Below, in pieces: positions 37,599-46,520 of a DNA stretch of 64,000 nucleotides (positions are counted from its first letter, which is position 1; each line of letters begins with the position of its first letter). The DNA comes from Methylococcus mesophilus. Lineage in GTDB: Bacteria > Pseudomonadota > Gammaproteobacteria > Methylococcales > Methylococcaceae. Under the pieces are notes generated by a model that was not told the origin of the DNA, searched no databases, and was given only the letters and a program-made list of their open reading frames with translations. The DNA lies in the NCBI RefSeq assembly GCF_026247885.1, contig NZ_CP110921.1, positions 2,723,001-2,787,000 of the forward strand, read 5' to 3'. The translations under genes and the position numbers were made by a program.

Positions 37599-39611
37599 TT
37601 AGAACAAGGCCTCGACCTGACCGACCACGTTGTCGACGGTGAAGCCGAACAGCTTGAACAGCTGGCCGGCCGGCGCGGATTCGCCGAAGCGGTCCAGGCC
37701 GATAACTTTGCCATGGCTGCCGACGTATTTCCACCAGCCGTCGCTGACACCGGCCTCGATGGCGATGCGGCGGGTCACGGCGGGCGGCAGCACGCTGTCG
37801 CGGTAGGCCTGATCCTGGGCGTCGAACACATTGGTGGAGGCCATGGACACCACGCGGACCTGCTTGCCCTTGGCGGCCAGGGCTTCGGCCGCCTTCACCG
37901 CCAGCTCGACTTCCGAGCCGGTGGCCAGGAGGATGGCGTCGGGCGTACCGGCGCAGTCGACCAGGACGTAGCCGCCTTGCATGATGGCGGCGATCTGTTC
38001 CGGCGTCCGGGGCATGTGCGGCAGGTTCTGGCGCGAGAAGATCAGGGTGGACGGGCCGTCCTGGCGCTCGATGGCGCACTTCCAGGCCACCGCCGACTCC
38101 ACTGCGTCGCACGGGCGCCAGACCTGCATGTTGGGAATCAGGCGCAGGGTCGCGGTCTGCTCGACCGGCTGGTGGGTGGGGCCGTCCTCGCCCAGGCCGA
38201 TGGAGTCGTGGGTGTAGACATAGATCACCGGGATCTTCATCAGGGCCGACATGCGCAGCGCATTGCGAGCATATTCGGAGAACATCAGGAAGGTGGCGCC
38301 GTAGGGCTTGAAGCCGCCGTGCAGGGCCAGGCCGTTCATGATGGCGGACATGCCGAACTCGCGCACGCCGTAGTTGATGTAGTTGCCGTCGTGGCCGGGG
38401 GCGTTGACGTTCTTGCAGCCGGCCCACAGGGTCAGGTTGGAGCCGGCGAGGTCCGCCGAGCCGCCCAAGAGTTCCGGCAGCAGCGGACCGAAGCCGTTGA
38501 GCGCGTTCTGGGAGGCCTTGCGGCTGGCGATGGTCTCGGCCTTGGCGTTCACCTTGGCCACGAAGGCGGCGGATTGCTCCGCCCAGTCCTTGGGCAGTTC
38601 GCCCGCCATGCGGCGTTCGAACTCGGCGGCCAGCTCGGGGAATGCGCGGCGGTAGTGCTCGAAGCGGTCGTTCCACTCGCTTTCGGCCTTGGCGCCGGTC
38701 TCGCGCGCGCTCCAGGCCTCGTAGATGTCGGCCGGGACTTCGAAGGCCGGGTGCGACCAGCCGAGGTTCTCGCGGGTGAGGGCGACTTCGTCGGTGCCGA
38801 GGGCGGCGCCGTGACAGTCTTCCTTGCCCTGCTTGTTGGGCGAGCCCCAGCCGATGATGGTCTGGCAGCAGATCAAAGACGGCTTGTCGGTGACCGCGCG
38901 GGCGGCCTCGATGGCGGCCTTCACGGCGTCCGGATCGTGGCCGTCGACGACCGGGATCACATGCCAGCCGTAGGCCTCGAAGCGCTTCGGGGTATCGTCC
39001 AGGAACCAGCCCGGCGTGTCGCCGTGACCGCGGACTTCGCCGTCGATGGAAATGTTGTTGTCGTCGTAAAAGGCGATCAGCTTGCCCAGCTTGAAGGAGC
39101 CGGCCAGCGAGCAGGCCTCGTGAGAGATACCTTCCATCAGGCAGCCGTCACCCAGGAAGGTATAGGTGTAATGGTCGACGACATTGTGGCCGGGGCGGTT
39201 GAACTGCGCCGCCAGGGTGCGTTCGGCCAGGGCCAGGCCCACGGCGTTGGTGATGCCCTGTCCGAGGGGGCCGGTGGTGGTCTCGACACCGGGGGTGTAG
39301 CCGTACTCGGGATGGCCGGGGGTCTTGGAGTGGAGCTGGCGGAAGTTCTGCAGTTCCTCGATGGGCAGCGCGTAGCCGGTCAGGTGCAGCAGGGAATAGA
39401 TCAGCATCGAGCCATGGCCGTTGGACAGCACGAAGCGGTCGCGGTTGGGCCACTGCGGATTGGCCGGGTTGTGGCACAGGTAATCGTTCCACACCACCTC
39501 GGCAATGTCCGCCATCCCCATCGGCGCGCCCGGATGGCCCGAGTTCGCCTTCTGCACGGCATCCATGCTCAAGGCTCGTATGGCGTTGGCTAGTTCTCGA
39601 CGCGAAGGCAT
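37599..39611 (-). CDS. tkt: Transketolase, copy 1
   Basis: A 670-residue thiamine-diphosphate enzyme that moves two-carbon units between sugar phosphates. It serves both the RuMP rearrangement phase and the Calvin cycle. Motifs are [11 protein letters not shown] near residue 20-30, the ThDP-binding G-D-G-C-L-M-E-G near 155 with the Asn further on, and the transketolase signature around [11 protein letters not shown] near 460. It starts M-P-S-R-R-E-L-A-N, differing from copy 2 only in the first few residues. Its own ribosome site (A-A-A-A-A-G-G-A-G-A-T) precedes it. Confidence 0.96.
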   Translation of the reverse strand: MPSRRELANAIRALSMDAVQKANSGHPGAPMGMADIAEVVWNDYLCHNPANPQWPNRDRFVLSNGHGSMLIYSLLHLTGYALPIEELQNFRQLHSKTPGHPEYGYTPGVETTTGPLGQGITNAVGLALAERTLAAQFNRPGHNVVDHYTYTFLGDGCLMEGISHEACSLAGSFKLGKLIAFYDDNNISIDGEVRGHGDTPGWFLDDTPKRFEAYGWHVIPVVDGHDPDAVKAAIEAARAVTDKPSLICCQTIIGWGSPNKQGKEDCHGAALGTDEVALTRENLGWSHPAFEVPADIYEAWSARETGAKAESEWNDRFEHYRRAFPELAAEFERRMAGELPKDWAEQSAAFVAKVNAKAETIASRKASQNALNGFGPLLPELLGGSADLAGSNLTLWAGCKNVNAPGHDGNYINYGVREFGMSAIMNGLALHGGFKPYGATFLMFSEYARNALRMSALMKIPVIYVYTHDSIGLGEDGPTHQPVEQTATLRLIPNMQVWRPCDAVESAVAWKCAIERQDGPSTLIFSRQNLPHMPRTPEQIAAIMQGGYVLVDCAGTPDAILLATGSEVELAVKAAEALAAKGKQVRVVSMASTNVFDAQDQAYRDSVLPPAVTRRIAIEAGVSDGWWKYVGSHGKVIGLDRFGESAPAGQLFKLFGFTVDNVVGQVEALF

Positions 39612-39723
39612 GATAGATCTCCTTTTTATTGGGTGAAAAACGGAATCAGCGGGCTGATGCCGAATGCGGACGCTCTGGCGGCGACTCGAGGGTCGGCGTA
39701 GCGCGATTCGGGAGGGAACAAGA

Positions 39724-39752
39724 CCGTCGCAGAGGATGTTCCCGCGCGACGG
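39724..39752 (-). terminator. Hairpin between tal and tkt copy 1
   Basis: The perfect seven-base arms 39724-39730 and 39746-39752 (C-C-G-T-C-G-C with its complement) begin eleven bases after the transaldolase stop in the direction of transcription. They are followed by T-C-T-T-G-T-T. It is a weak terminator or attenuator candidate between tal and the second block. The rest of 39593-39762 shows no gene and could hold a promoter for tkt copy 1. Confidence 0.4.
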
Positions 39753-39762
39753 CCCCTTAACC

Positions 39763-40752
39763 TTATGCCGCTTCGAGATGGACCAAGCGATCGGCCAGCA
39801 ATTTTTCCAACTGCTCGAGTGCCTTGGTGAAGCCTTGGATGCCTTCTTCGAGCTTTTCGTTGGCCATGCGGTTTTCCGCATGCATCTTGTCGAAGGTGTA
39901 TTTGTTTACGTGTATTTTCTCGATCGGGTAGTCCTTCGCCGCGGAGGGATCCAGCTTGCGCGGTAGTTCGCCTTCCGTAGCCTGCAGTTCGGCCAACAGC
40001 GTAGGCGCGATGGTCAGCAGGTCGCTTCCGGCTAGTTCGGTGATTTCGCCGATGTTGCGGAAGCTGGCGCCCATGACTTCAGTCTTGTAACCGAACTTCT
40101 TATAGTAGTTATAGATCTGGGTCACGGACAGGACACCCGGATCTTCATGCGGGGCGTAGGATTCCCGACCGGTGTCCTTCTTATACCAGTCGAGAATACG
40201 GCCGACGAAGGGGGAGATCAGGGTGATGCCGTTTTCGGCGCAGGCGATGGCCTGGTGCAGGCCGAACAACAGAGTCAGGTTGCAATGGATGCCTTCCTTT
40301 TCCAGCACGGCGGCGGCCTCGATACCTTCCCAGGTCGCGGCGATCTTGATCAAAACGCGTTCTTTGGAAACGCCGGCTGCTTCGTATTGCTTGATGACTT
40401 CGCGGGCCTTCTCGATGGTGCTCTCGGTGTCGTAGGAGAGACGGGCGTCCACTTCGGTGGACACGCGGCCCTCGATGATCTGCAGGATCTTCAACCCGAA
40501 AGAGACGGCCAGACGGTCGAAAGCGAGGTTCGCCACTTGGGCGGCGGAAGCGCCGGCGCCCAGGGTTTGCCGTGCGCCCTTCAGGGTGTCATCGACGATA
40601 CCTTGGTATTGTGGCATCTGGGCGGCAGCGGTAATAAGCGAAGGATTGGTGGTCGCGTCACGTGGCTTGAATTTCTCGATCGCTTCGATGTCTCCCGTGT
40701 CCGCCACGACGACGGTGACTTCGCGGAGTTGGTCAAGCAGGTTTTTCGACAT
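39763..40752 (-). CDS. tal: Transaldolase (TalB type)
   Basis: A 329-residue enzyme that transfers dihydroxyacetone units between sugar phosphates, used to regenerate ribulose 5-phosphate in the RuMP cycle. It has D-A-T-T-N-P-S-L-I near residues 33-41 and the Schiff-base Lys in [11 protein letters not shown] near 132. [10 protein letters not shown] and [10 protein letters not shown] match the long TalB form. It is the only single-copy gene of the cluster, lying between the two repeated blocks. Its ribosome site is G-G-A-G just before 40752. Confidence 0.96.
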   Translation of the reverse strand: MSKNLLDQLREVTVVVADTGDIEAIEKFKPRDATTNPSLITAAAQMPQYQGIVDDTLKGARQTLGAGASAAQVANLAFDRLAVSFGLKILQIIEGRVSTEVDARLSYDTESTIEKAREVIKQYEAAGVSKERVLIKIAATWEGIEAAAVLEKEGIHCNLTLLFGLHQAIACAENGITLISPFVGRILDWYKKDTGRESYAPHEDPGVLSVTQIYNYYKKFGYKTEVMGASFRNIGEITELAGSDLLTIAPTLLAELQATEGELPRKLDPSAAKDYPIEKIHVNKYTFDKMHAENRMANEKLEEGIQGFTKALEQLEKLLADRLVHLEAA

Positions 40753-40980
40753 GGTGGACTCCTAAAGATTTCTTAAAGTATCGGGTGCTGCCAGCAATCA
40801 CAAGAATGTTTCCCGGTCGGGATTTTATCTTCCCGCACAGGCTTCGAGCGGCGACATTTTATCGGCGCTACGCTCTCAGAGCGCTCTTTGGCCTTCCTAC
40901 TGGCGTACTGGCCCGTCTTTGGCCGCATGGACTCAGCTTGAGCCCGGAGCGCCAAACGTTGGGCGTATACGAAGGACAAG

Positions 40981-41012
40981 AGCCTGGGCAGAAGCGAAGA
41001 CTGCCACAGGCT
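40981..41012 (-). terminator. Hairpin downstream of phi copy 2
   Basis: The arms 40981-40991 and 41001-41012 pair over eleven bases with one bulge (A-G-C-C-T-G-G-G-C-A-G with its partner), starting ten bases after the phi stop in the direction of transcription. The following minus-strand bases are C-T-T-G-T-C-C-T-T, a poor T tract. It may separate the upstream block from tal. The remaining 230 bases up to tal contain no gene. Confidence 0.45.
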
Positions 41013-41021
41013 TTGCCTCGG

Positions 41022-41555
41022 TTATTCCAGGTTAGCGTGTCGAGTTCTCATTTCTTCTTCGGGGATGCCTTTCTCATGGATGATGTGAGAGATGGTGGCC
41101 TCGAGGAAGAGGAGGGTAGAGAGCTCGAAGACGGTGCCCATGGGCATGCCGACGACTTTTCCGAAGAGCTCGGGAGAGCCGATGCGGAAGAGGTTGTCGG
41201 CGAGGTCGCCGAGGGAGGAGCTGTCGCGGGTGGAGACGAGGGCGATGGATGCGCCCTGCTCCTTGGCTTTCTTGGTGAAGGCGAGCATGGTTTCGGTTTC
41301 ACCGGAGCCGGAGATCACGATCAGCAAGTCGCCCTTGCGGATGCTGGGGGTGACGATTTCGCCGACGACGAAGACCTCATAGCCGCCGTGCATGAGGCGC
41401 ATGGCGAAGAACCTGGCGACCAGTCCCGACCGGCCGGCCCCCGCGACGAAGACGCGGGAGGCCTGGTCGAGCATGGCGGTCAGTTTTGCATCATAGCCGG
41501 CATCGGTGGCAGCGAGGATGCCGGAGATTTTGTCTATGATCAGTTTCTGATGCAT
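41022..41555 (-). CDS. hxlB: 6-phospho-3-hexuloisomerase, copy 2
   Basis: Encodes the same 177-residue SIS-domain isomerase as 34342-34875; the single base difference at 41040 is a silent Arg codon change near the C-terminus. It isomerises 3-hexulose 6-phosphate to fructose 6-phosphate. Because the preceding hps frame is shifted, ribosomes translating hps would run past its normal stop and end at 41491, inside this gene, which could affect coupled initiation of phi. Confidence 0.93.
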   Translation of the reverse strand: MHQKLIIDKISGILAATDAGYDAKLTAMLDQASRVFVAGAGRSGLVARFFAMRLMHGGYEVFVVGEIVTPSIRKGDLLIVISGSGETETMLAFTKKAKEQGASIALVSTRDSSSLGDLADNLFRIGSPELFGKVVGMPMGTVFELSTLLFLEATISHIIHEKGIPEEEMRTRHANLE

Positions 41556-41566
41556 GCAAATTCCCG

Positions 41567-42213
41567 TCAGGCGGAAGCGGCGACGACCTGTTCGTAGATT
41601 TCGCGCGCGGCATCGGCGGGGAAGCGGCGCCGTAGATGGCGGCGCCGACGACGATGATGTTGGCGCCGGTCTTGACGACCTGCTGGGCGGTGGAGGCCTT
41701 GATGCCGCCGGCGACGGAGATGCGCACGGGCAGGCCCAGCTTGGCGATGGCCTGGAGGTCGGCGAAGGGGGTCTGGCCGGCGGCCTGGGCGTCGAGGCCG
41801 GTGTGGATGCCGACGATCTGGGCGCCGGCCTTGGCGGACTCACGGGCGCAGGTGGCCTTGTCGGGGACGTTGATCAGGTCGACCTGGACTTCGGCGTTGT
41901 GCTTGTTGGCGGCATTGATGACGCCCTTGATGGTGGCCAGTCCGGCGACGCCGAGGACGGTGGTGATGTCGGCGCCGGCGGCGAAGAACGGCGCGGCTTC
42001 GTATTCACCGGCGTCCATGGTTTTGAGGTCGACCAGGAGCAGCTTGTTGGGGAAGCGCTTCTTGAACTCCTTCACCAGGGCGACGCCGTTGTGCTTGATG
42101 CTCGGCGTGCCGATCTCGAAGATGTCGACATAAGGCGCGGCGAGGCTTGCGAGCTTCAGGGTCTGCGGGATGTCCAGCGTGTCCAGTGCGAGCTGAATCA
42201 ATGGTCTTGCCAT
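41567..42213 (-). pseudogene. hxlA: 3-hexulose-6-phosphate synthase, copy 2 (frameshifted near C-terminus)
   Basis: Identical to the intact hps at 34887-35534 until the G run at 41618-41621, which has four bases instead of five. Residues 1-197 are normal and include all active-site motifs. The last 18 residues are replaced by a 49-residue foreign tail that ends at 41491, overlapping phi. The product would lack the final helix, so activity is doubtful. The change may be a sequencing error, as argued for the other homopolymer differences. Confidence 0.8.
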
Positions 42214-42313
42214 GAGATCTCCTCCGATCAAAAAAGTAGAGAAAAAAGTCGAGTGAAGCCTTAAGTTTTATGAGGTATTGCTAAACGCACAATTTCCCAA
42301 CTGTAAAGAGTGA
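42214..42313 (-). promoter_or_regulatory. hps leader with T-rich tract and strong ribosome site
   Basis: The 100 bases before hps (same in copy 1, 35535-35634) are AT-rich compared with the surroundings. On the minus strand they contain two runs of six T shortly before a near-perfect ribosome site G-G-A-G-G-A-G seven bases from the ATG. A T-T-T-A-C-A element lies about 100 bases upstream of the start, but no clear -10 follows. The layout suggests high expression of hps-phi, possibly from an internal promoter. Confidence 0.45.
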
Positions 42314-42342
42314 GGGGGCCGCTGTCAATGCGACCGGCCCCC
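42314..42342 (-). terminator. Intercistronic hairpin upstream of hps, copy 2
   Basis: The perfect eight-base arms 42314-42321 and 42335-42342 lie nine bases after the repeat-protein stop. On the minus strand they are followed by T-C-A-C-T-C-T-T-T. It could be a partial terminator or a stability element that sets the ratio of tkt-fba messages to hps-phi messages. Copy 1 has both arms shortened by one base. Confidence 0.45.
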
Positions 42343-42351
42343 TTCGCTGGG

Positions 42352-43062
42352 TCAGCCGTTGAGGCTTTTCAGGTACTTGGTGACGCCAGTTTCGCCCGTT
42401 GCCACGATGGCGGGTTTGGGCAGGTTCTTGATGTACTTGGCGACACCGGTTTCGACCGCGGCGGCCACTTCGGGCAGCGGCAGGCTCTTGAGGTACTTGG
42501 CCACACCGGTTTCAGGCCCCCGGACGGGCTCCGGCAGTGCCTTGAGGTATTTGGCGACACCGGTTTCGGCGCCCGCGTCCCCGGCCGAGAGGCCCTGGGC
42601 CTGCAGGTACTTGGCGACGCCGGTGGCGCCGGTGGCAGCCGGTGCCGGAGCGGCGGCCGGCGCTGCAGCCGCGGCCGGGCGGGCAGCCGCCGGCCGGCGG
42701 CTGCTCCAGACCACGAAGCCGATCAGGGCCACGACCACGCCGCCGAACAGGTAATAATCCGAGCCGGCATCCTGGGCGGCGGGTTTCGCGGTGCTGGGGG
42801 CGGTTTCGGCGGGGGCCGTCACGGCGGGCTGGGCGGCCGGCGCCTTGCTGGCAGGGGCGGCCGGTGCCGCCTGGGGCTTGGCCGCCGGCGCGGCGGCGGC
42901 GGGAGCCGCGCCGGCTTTGCCGACCAGGCTGGGATCCTGATAGATCACCGACGGCTCGAAGTCGGGCGGATATTCAGCGGCGCCCGCGAGCGGGGCGGCC
43001 AGCAGCAGGGCTGCGAACACGGTGTAGGTCGAGAACGTTTTCTTCACGTGGTTGTCCCCCAT
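42352..43062 (-). CDS. Membrane-anchored protein with five GVAKYLK repeats, copy 2 (intact)
   Basis: A 236-residue protein from the ATG at 43062; a GTG at 43047, eight bases after G-G-G-G-G-A, would give a more typical signal start (V-K-K-T-F). It has a signal-like segment (6-28), an Ala/Pro-rich linker (50-98) and one membrane helix (102-119) followed by S-S-R-R. The positive-inside rule places the rest in the cytoplasm. After a second Ala/Pro linker come five copies of E-T-G-V-A-K-Y-L-K-x-L, with the Thr at 147, 167, 185, 205 and 225 (spacing 18-20), joined by short Pro-containing spacers. I do not recognise the family. Its fixed place between fba and hps suggests a role tied to these enzymes, perhaps anchoring them. 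That is inference. Confidence 0.8.
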   Translation of the reverse strand: MGDNHVKKTFSTYTVFAALLLAAPLAGAAEYPPDFEPSVIYQDPSLVGKAGAAPAAAAPAAKPQAAPAAPASKAPAAQPAVTAPAETAPSTAKPAAQDAGSDYYLFGGVVVALIGFVVWSSRRPAAARPAAAAAPAAAPAPAATGATGVAKYLQAQGLSAGDAGAETGVAKYLKALPEPVRGPETGVAKYLKSLPLPEVAAAVETGVAKYIKNLPKPAIVATGETGVTKYLKSLNG

Positions 43063-43193
43063 AAGTCTTGTCAGTGGGTATAAAAGCTCGGCCGGGCTGG
43101 TTTCAAGTTCAGCCCTGTTTCAAATTGCATCGCTCGCGTTCCGTTGCCTGCGCTTTCGCGCCCGCATTCCCAGCGCCCGTTCGGCCCGCCGCG

Positions 43194-44258
43194 CTAGCGG
43201 ACGATCGGATCGAGCTCGCCCTGGGCATAACGCCGGCTCATCTCCTCCAGGCGCAGGGGCTTGAGCTTGGCGGCCTGGCCGGCGGCGCCGAAGGCTTCGT
43301 AGCGGGCCCGGCAGATCGCGGTCATGGCGGTTTGCGCGGCCTTGTAGAGCTTGCGCGGGTCGAAGTTCTTCCTGTCTTCGGCCATGAACTTGCGCATGGC
43401 GCCATAGGAGGCGATGCGCAGATCGGTATCGATGTTGACCTTGCGGACGCCATGGCGGATGCCCTCGGCGATCTCCTCGACCGGCACGCCGTAGGTCTGG
43501 CCGATGTCGCCGCCGTAGTCGTTGATCATCTGCGCCCAGTCCTCGGGGACCGAGGACGAGCCGTGCATCACCAGATGGATATTGGGAATCCGCTGGTGGA
43601 TGTCCTTGACCCGATCGATCCGCAGCACCTGCCCGGTGGGTTTCCGGGTGAACTTGTAGGCGCCGTGGCTGGTGCCGATGGCGATCGCCAGGGCATCGAC
43701 CTGGGTCTGGCGGACGAAATCCGCCGCCTCGTCCGGATCGGTCAGCAGCATCGAGTGGTCCAACTCGCCTTCCGCGCCGTGGCCGTCCTCCTCCCCCGCC
43801 CGGCCGGTCTCGAGCGACCCCAGGCAGCCGAGTTCGCCTTCCACCGAGACGCCGCAGGCATGCGCCATGTCGACCACTTTGCGGGTAGTCTCGACATTGT
43901 ACGCATAGCTGGCCGGCGTTTTCATGTCCTCCTCGAGCGATCCGTCCATCATCACCGAGCTGAAGCCGGACTGGATGGCACGGACGCAGACCGCCGGGGA
44001 GGCGCCGTGATCCTGGTGCATGCACACCGGGATGTGCGGATACATGTCGATGGCGGCCAGCACCAGGTGGCGCAGGAACGGCTCGCCGGCATACGTCCTC
44101 GCGCCGGCCGAGCCCTGCAGGATCACCGGGGCGTCCACGGCCGAGGCCGCCTCCATGATGGCCTTGATCTGCTCCATGTTGTTGACGTTGAACGCCGGCA
44201 GGCCGTAGCCGTGCTCGGCGGCGTGGTCCAACAACTGGCGCAGGCTGATCAATGCCAT
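43194..44258 (-). CDS. fba: Fructose-bisphosphate aldolase class II, Calvin-cycle type, copy 2 (intact)
   Basis: A 354-residue zinc aldolase that splits fructose 1,6-bisphosphate and can also make sedoheptulose bisphosphate. Motifs are [10 protein letters not shown] near residue 22, H-Q-D-H-G near 82-86 (catalytic Asp, zinc His), S-V-M-M-D-G-S, V-E-G-E-L-G near 140, a second zinc His in S-H-G-A-Y-K-F and the third in V-M-H-G-S-S-S. N-I-D-T-D-L-R is near the C-terminal phosphate site. It follows tkt by 23 bases. Confidence 0.96.
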   Translation of the reverse strand: MALISLRQLLDHAAEHGYGLPAFNVNNMEQIKAIMEAASAVDAPVILQGSAGARTYAGEPFLRHLVLAAIDMYPHIPVCMHQDHGASPAVCVRAIQSGFSSVMMDGSLEEDMKTPASYAYNVETTRKVVDMAHACGVSVEGELGCLGSLETGRAGEEDGHGAEGELDHSMLLTDPDEAADFVRQTQVDALAIAIGTSHGAYKFTRKPTGQVLRIDRVKDIHQRIPNIHLVMHGSSSVPEDWAQMINDYGGDIGQTYGVPVEEIAEGIRHGVRKVNIDTDLRIASYGAMRKFMAEDRKNFDPRKLYKAAQTAMTAICRARYEAFGAAGQAAKLKPLRLEEMSRRYAQGELDPIVR

Positions 44259-44281
44259 GGGATGCCCTCTCGAGATGGCGT

Positions 44282-46294
44282 TTAGAACAAGGCCTCGACC
44301 TGACCGACCACGTTGTCGACGGTGAAGCCGAACAGCTTGAACAGCTGGCCGGCCGGCGCGGATTCGCCGAAGCGGTCCAGGCCGATAACTTTGCCATGGC
44401 TGCCGACGTATTTCCACCAGCCGTCGCTGACACCGGCCTCGATGGCGATGCGGCGGGTCACGGCGGGCGGCAGCACGCTGTCGCGGTAGGCCTGATCCTG
44501 GGCGTCGAACACATTGGTGGAGGCCATGGACACCACGCGGACCTGCTTGCCCTTGGCGGCCAGGGCTTCGGCCGCCTTCACCGCCAGCTCGACTTCCGAG
44601 CCGGTGGCCAGGAGGATGGCGTCGGGCGTACCGGCGCAGTCGACCAGGACGTAGCCGCCTTGCATGATGGCGGCGATCTGTTCCGGCGTCCGGGGCATGT
44701 GCGGCAGGTTCTGGCGCGAGAAGATCAGGGTGGACGGGCCGTCCTGGCGCTCGATGGCGCACTTCCAGGCCACCGCCGACTCCACTGCGTCGCACGGGCG
44801 CCAGACCTGCATGTTGGGAATCAGGCGCAGGGTCGCGGTCTGCTCGACCGGCTGGTGGGTGGGGCCGTCCTCGCCCAGGCCGATGGAGTCGTGGGTGTAG
44901 ACATAGATCACCGGGATCTTCATCAGGGCCGACATGCGCAGCGCATTGCGAGCATATTCGGAGAACATCAGGAAGGTGGCGCCGTAGGGCTTGAAGCCGC
45001 CGTGCAGGGCCAGGCCGTTCATGATGGCGGACATGCCGAACTCGCGCACGCCGTAGTTGATGTAGTTGCCGTCGTGGCCGGGGGCGTTGACGTTCTTGCA
45101 GCCGGCCCACAGGGTCAGGTTGGAGCCGGCGAGGTCCGCCGAGCCGCCCAAGAGTTCCGGCAGCAGCGGACCGAAGCCGTTGAGCGCGTTCTGGGAGGCC
45201 TTGCGGCTGGCGATGGTCTCGGCCTTGGCGTTCACCTTGGCCACGAAGGCGGCGGATTGCTCCGCCCAGTCCTTGGGCAGTTCGCCCGCCATGCGGCGTT
45301 CGAACTCGGCGGCCAGCTCGGGGAATGCGCGGCGGTAGTGCTCGAAGCGGTCGTTCCACTCGCTTTCGGCCTTGGCGCCGGTCTCGCGCGCGCTCCAGGC
45401 CTCGTAGATGTCGGCCGGGACTTCGAAGGCCGGGTGCGACCAGCCGAGGTTCTCGCGGGTGAGGGCGACTTCGTCGGTGCCGAGGGCGGCGCCGTGACAG
45501 TCTTCCTTGCCCTGCTTGTTGGGCGAGCCCCAGCCGATGATGGTCTGGCAGCAGATCAAAGACGGCTTGTCGGTGACCGCGCGGGCGGCCTCGATGGCGG
45601 CCTTCACGGCGTCCGGATCGTGGCCGTCGACGACCGGGATCACATGCCAGCCGTAGGCCTCGAAGCGCTTCGGGGTATCGTCCAGGAACCAGCCCGGCGT
45701 GTCGCCGTGACCGCGGACTTCGCCGTCGATGGAAATGTTGTTGTCGTCGTAAAAGGCGATCAGCTTGCCCAGCTTGAAGGAGCCGGCCAGCGAGCAGGCC
45801 TCGTGAGAGATACCTTCCATCAGGCAGCCGTCACCCAGGAAGGTATAGGTGTAATGGTCGACGACATTGTGGCCGGGGCGGTTGAACTGCGCCGCCAGGG
45901 TGCGTTCGGCCAGGGCCAGGCCCACGGCGTTGGTGATGCCCTGTCCGAGGGGGCCGGTGGTGGTCTCGACACCGGGGGTGTAGCCGTACTCGGGATGGCC
46001 GGGGGTCTTGGAGTGGAGCTGGCGGAAGTTCTGCAGTTCCTCGATGGGCAGCGCGTAGCCGGTCAGGTGCAGCAGGGAATAGATCAGCATCGAGCCATGG
46101 CCGTTGGACAGCACGAAGCGGTCGCGGTTGGGCCACTGCGGATTGGCCGGGTTGTGGCACAGGTAATCGTTCCACACCACCTCGGCAATGTCCGCCATCC
46201 CCATCGGCGCGCCCGGATGGCCCGAGTTCGCCTTCTGCACGGCATCCATGCTCAAGGCTCGTATGGCGTTGGCTAACTCTCGTCGCGTCCTCAT
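44282..46294 (-). CDS. tkt: Transketolase, copy 2
   Basis: Encodes the same 670-residue enzyme as 37599-39611 apart from the N-terminus, here M-R-T-R-R-E-L-A-N. The chosen start at 46294 lies seven bases after G-G-A-G-A; an ATG at 46309 in frame lacks a ribosome site. It is the first gene of the upstream block and is divergent from cbbR. The differing first codons lie outside the repeat; two of them (Glu, Leu) are synonymous changes. Confidence 0.96.
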   Translation of the reverse strand: MRTRRELANAIRALSMDAVQKANSGHPGAPMGMADIAEVVWNDYLCHNPANPQWPNRDRFVLSNGHGSMLIYSLLHLTGYALPIEELQNFRQLHSKTPGHPEYGYTPGVETTTGPLGQGITNAVGLALAERTLAAQFNRPGHNVVDHYTYTFLGDGCLMEGISHEACSLAGSFKLGKLIAFYDDNNISIDGEVRGHGDTPGWFLDDTPKRFEAYGWHVIPVVDGHDPDAVKAAIEAARAVTDKPSLICCQTIIGWGSPNKQGKEDCHGAALGTDEVALTRENLGWSHPAFEVPADIYEAWSARETGAKAESEWNDRFEHYRRAFPELAAEFERRMAGELPKDWAEQSAAFVAKVNAKAETIASRKASQNALNGFGPLLPELLGGSADLAGSNLTLWAGCKNVNAPGHDGNYINYGVREFGMSAIMNGLALHGGFKPYGATFLMFSEYARNALRMSALMKIPVIYVYTHDSIGLGEDGPTHQPVEQTATLRLIPNMQVWRPCDAVESAVAWKCAIERQDGPSTLIFSRQNLPHMPRTPEQIAAIMQGGYVLVDCAGTPDAILLATGSEVELAVKAAEALAAKGKQVRVVSMASTNVFDAQDQAYRDSVLPPAVTRRIAIEAGVSDGWWKYVGSHGKVIGLDRFGESAPAGQLFKLFGFTVDNVVGQVEALF

Positions 46295-46520
46295 ATCGGT
46301 CTCCTTCAATGTTGTCTGCTCGCTGGGATGCGTAGAAAATTCTGAAACAATGTATTATCCCTCAGTAAATTCCATCTTGTCACGCATTGGGAACCGGCGC
46401 AGCCTCCAATTGCGTACCAGGATGAAACGACCGATGCTGTGCGGGGTCGCCTAATTTATTGGCAATCTACGATAAGGGAAAATCAGTCTATTTTAGTAAG
46501 ATAATAAATAAAAATTATTC
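46295..46520. promoter_or_regulatory. Divergent tkt/cbbR promoter region with AT-rich palindromes
   Basis: The 226 bases between tkt copy 2 and cbbR become very AT-rich towards cbbR. Two inverted repeats are visible: T-T-A-T N12 A-T-A-A at 46456-46475, of the size expected for a LysR-type operator, and A-T-A-A-T N8 A-T-T-A-T at 46501-46518, immediately before the cbbR start. CbbR proteins normally bind such a divergent region and control both their own gene and the operon. No protein-coding gene is apparent. Confidence 0.6.

Larger units (their letters stand above)
34339..39592. repeat. Direct repeat, copy 1 (downstream RuMP block: tkt-fba-repeat protein-hps-phi)
   Basis: A block of 5254 bases matches 41019-46275 in the same orientation. 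By eye the only differences are one substitution (34360 versus 41040, synonymous) and five single-base length differences in G/C runs. The left edge lies three bases beyond the phi stop codon; the right edge lies inside codon 7 of transketolase. Outside those points the flanks are unrelated, and tal lies between the copies. Confidence 0.95.
41019..46275. repeat. Direct repeat, copy 2 (upstream RuMP block next to cbbR)
   Basis: A block of 5257 bases repeating 34339-39592 in direct orientation. It lies closest to the cbbR promoter region, so it is probably read first. Compared with copy 1 it has one G fewer at 41618-41621 (hps) and one base more in four runs: 42314-42318, 42338-42342, 42517-42521 and 43793-43797. 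The repeat edges coincide with the beginning of tkt and the end of phi. Confidence 0.95.

Noticed and set aside
37569-39593. A 674-codon open frame on the + strand antisense to transketolase (also 44252-46276)
   Set aside because: It is the complement of a fully conserved transketolase gene in GC-rich DNA; its translation is Gly/His/Val-rich without motifs. Such shadows are expected at this base composition.
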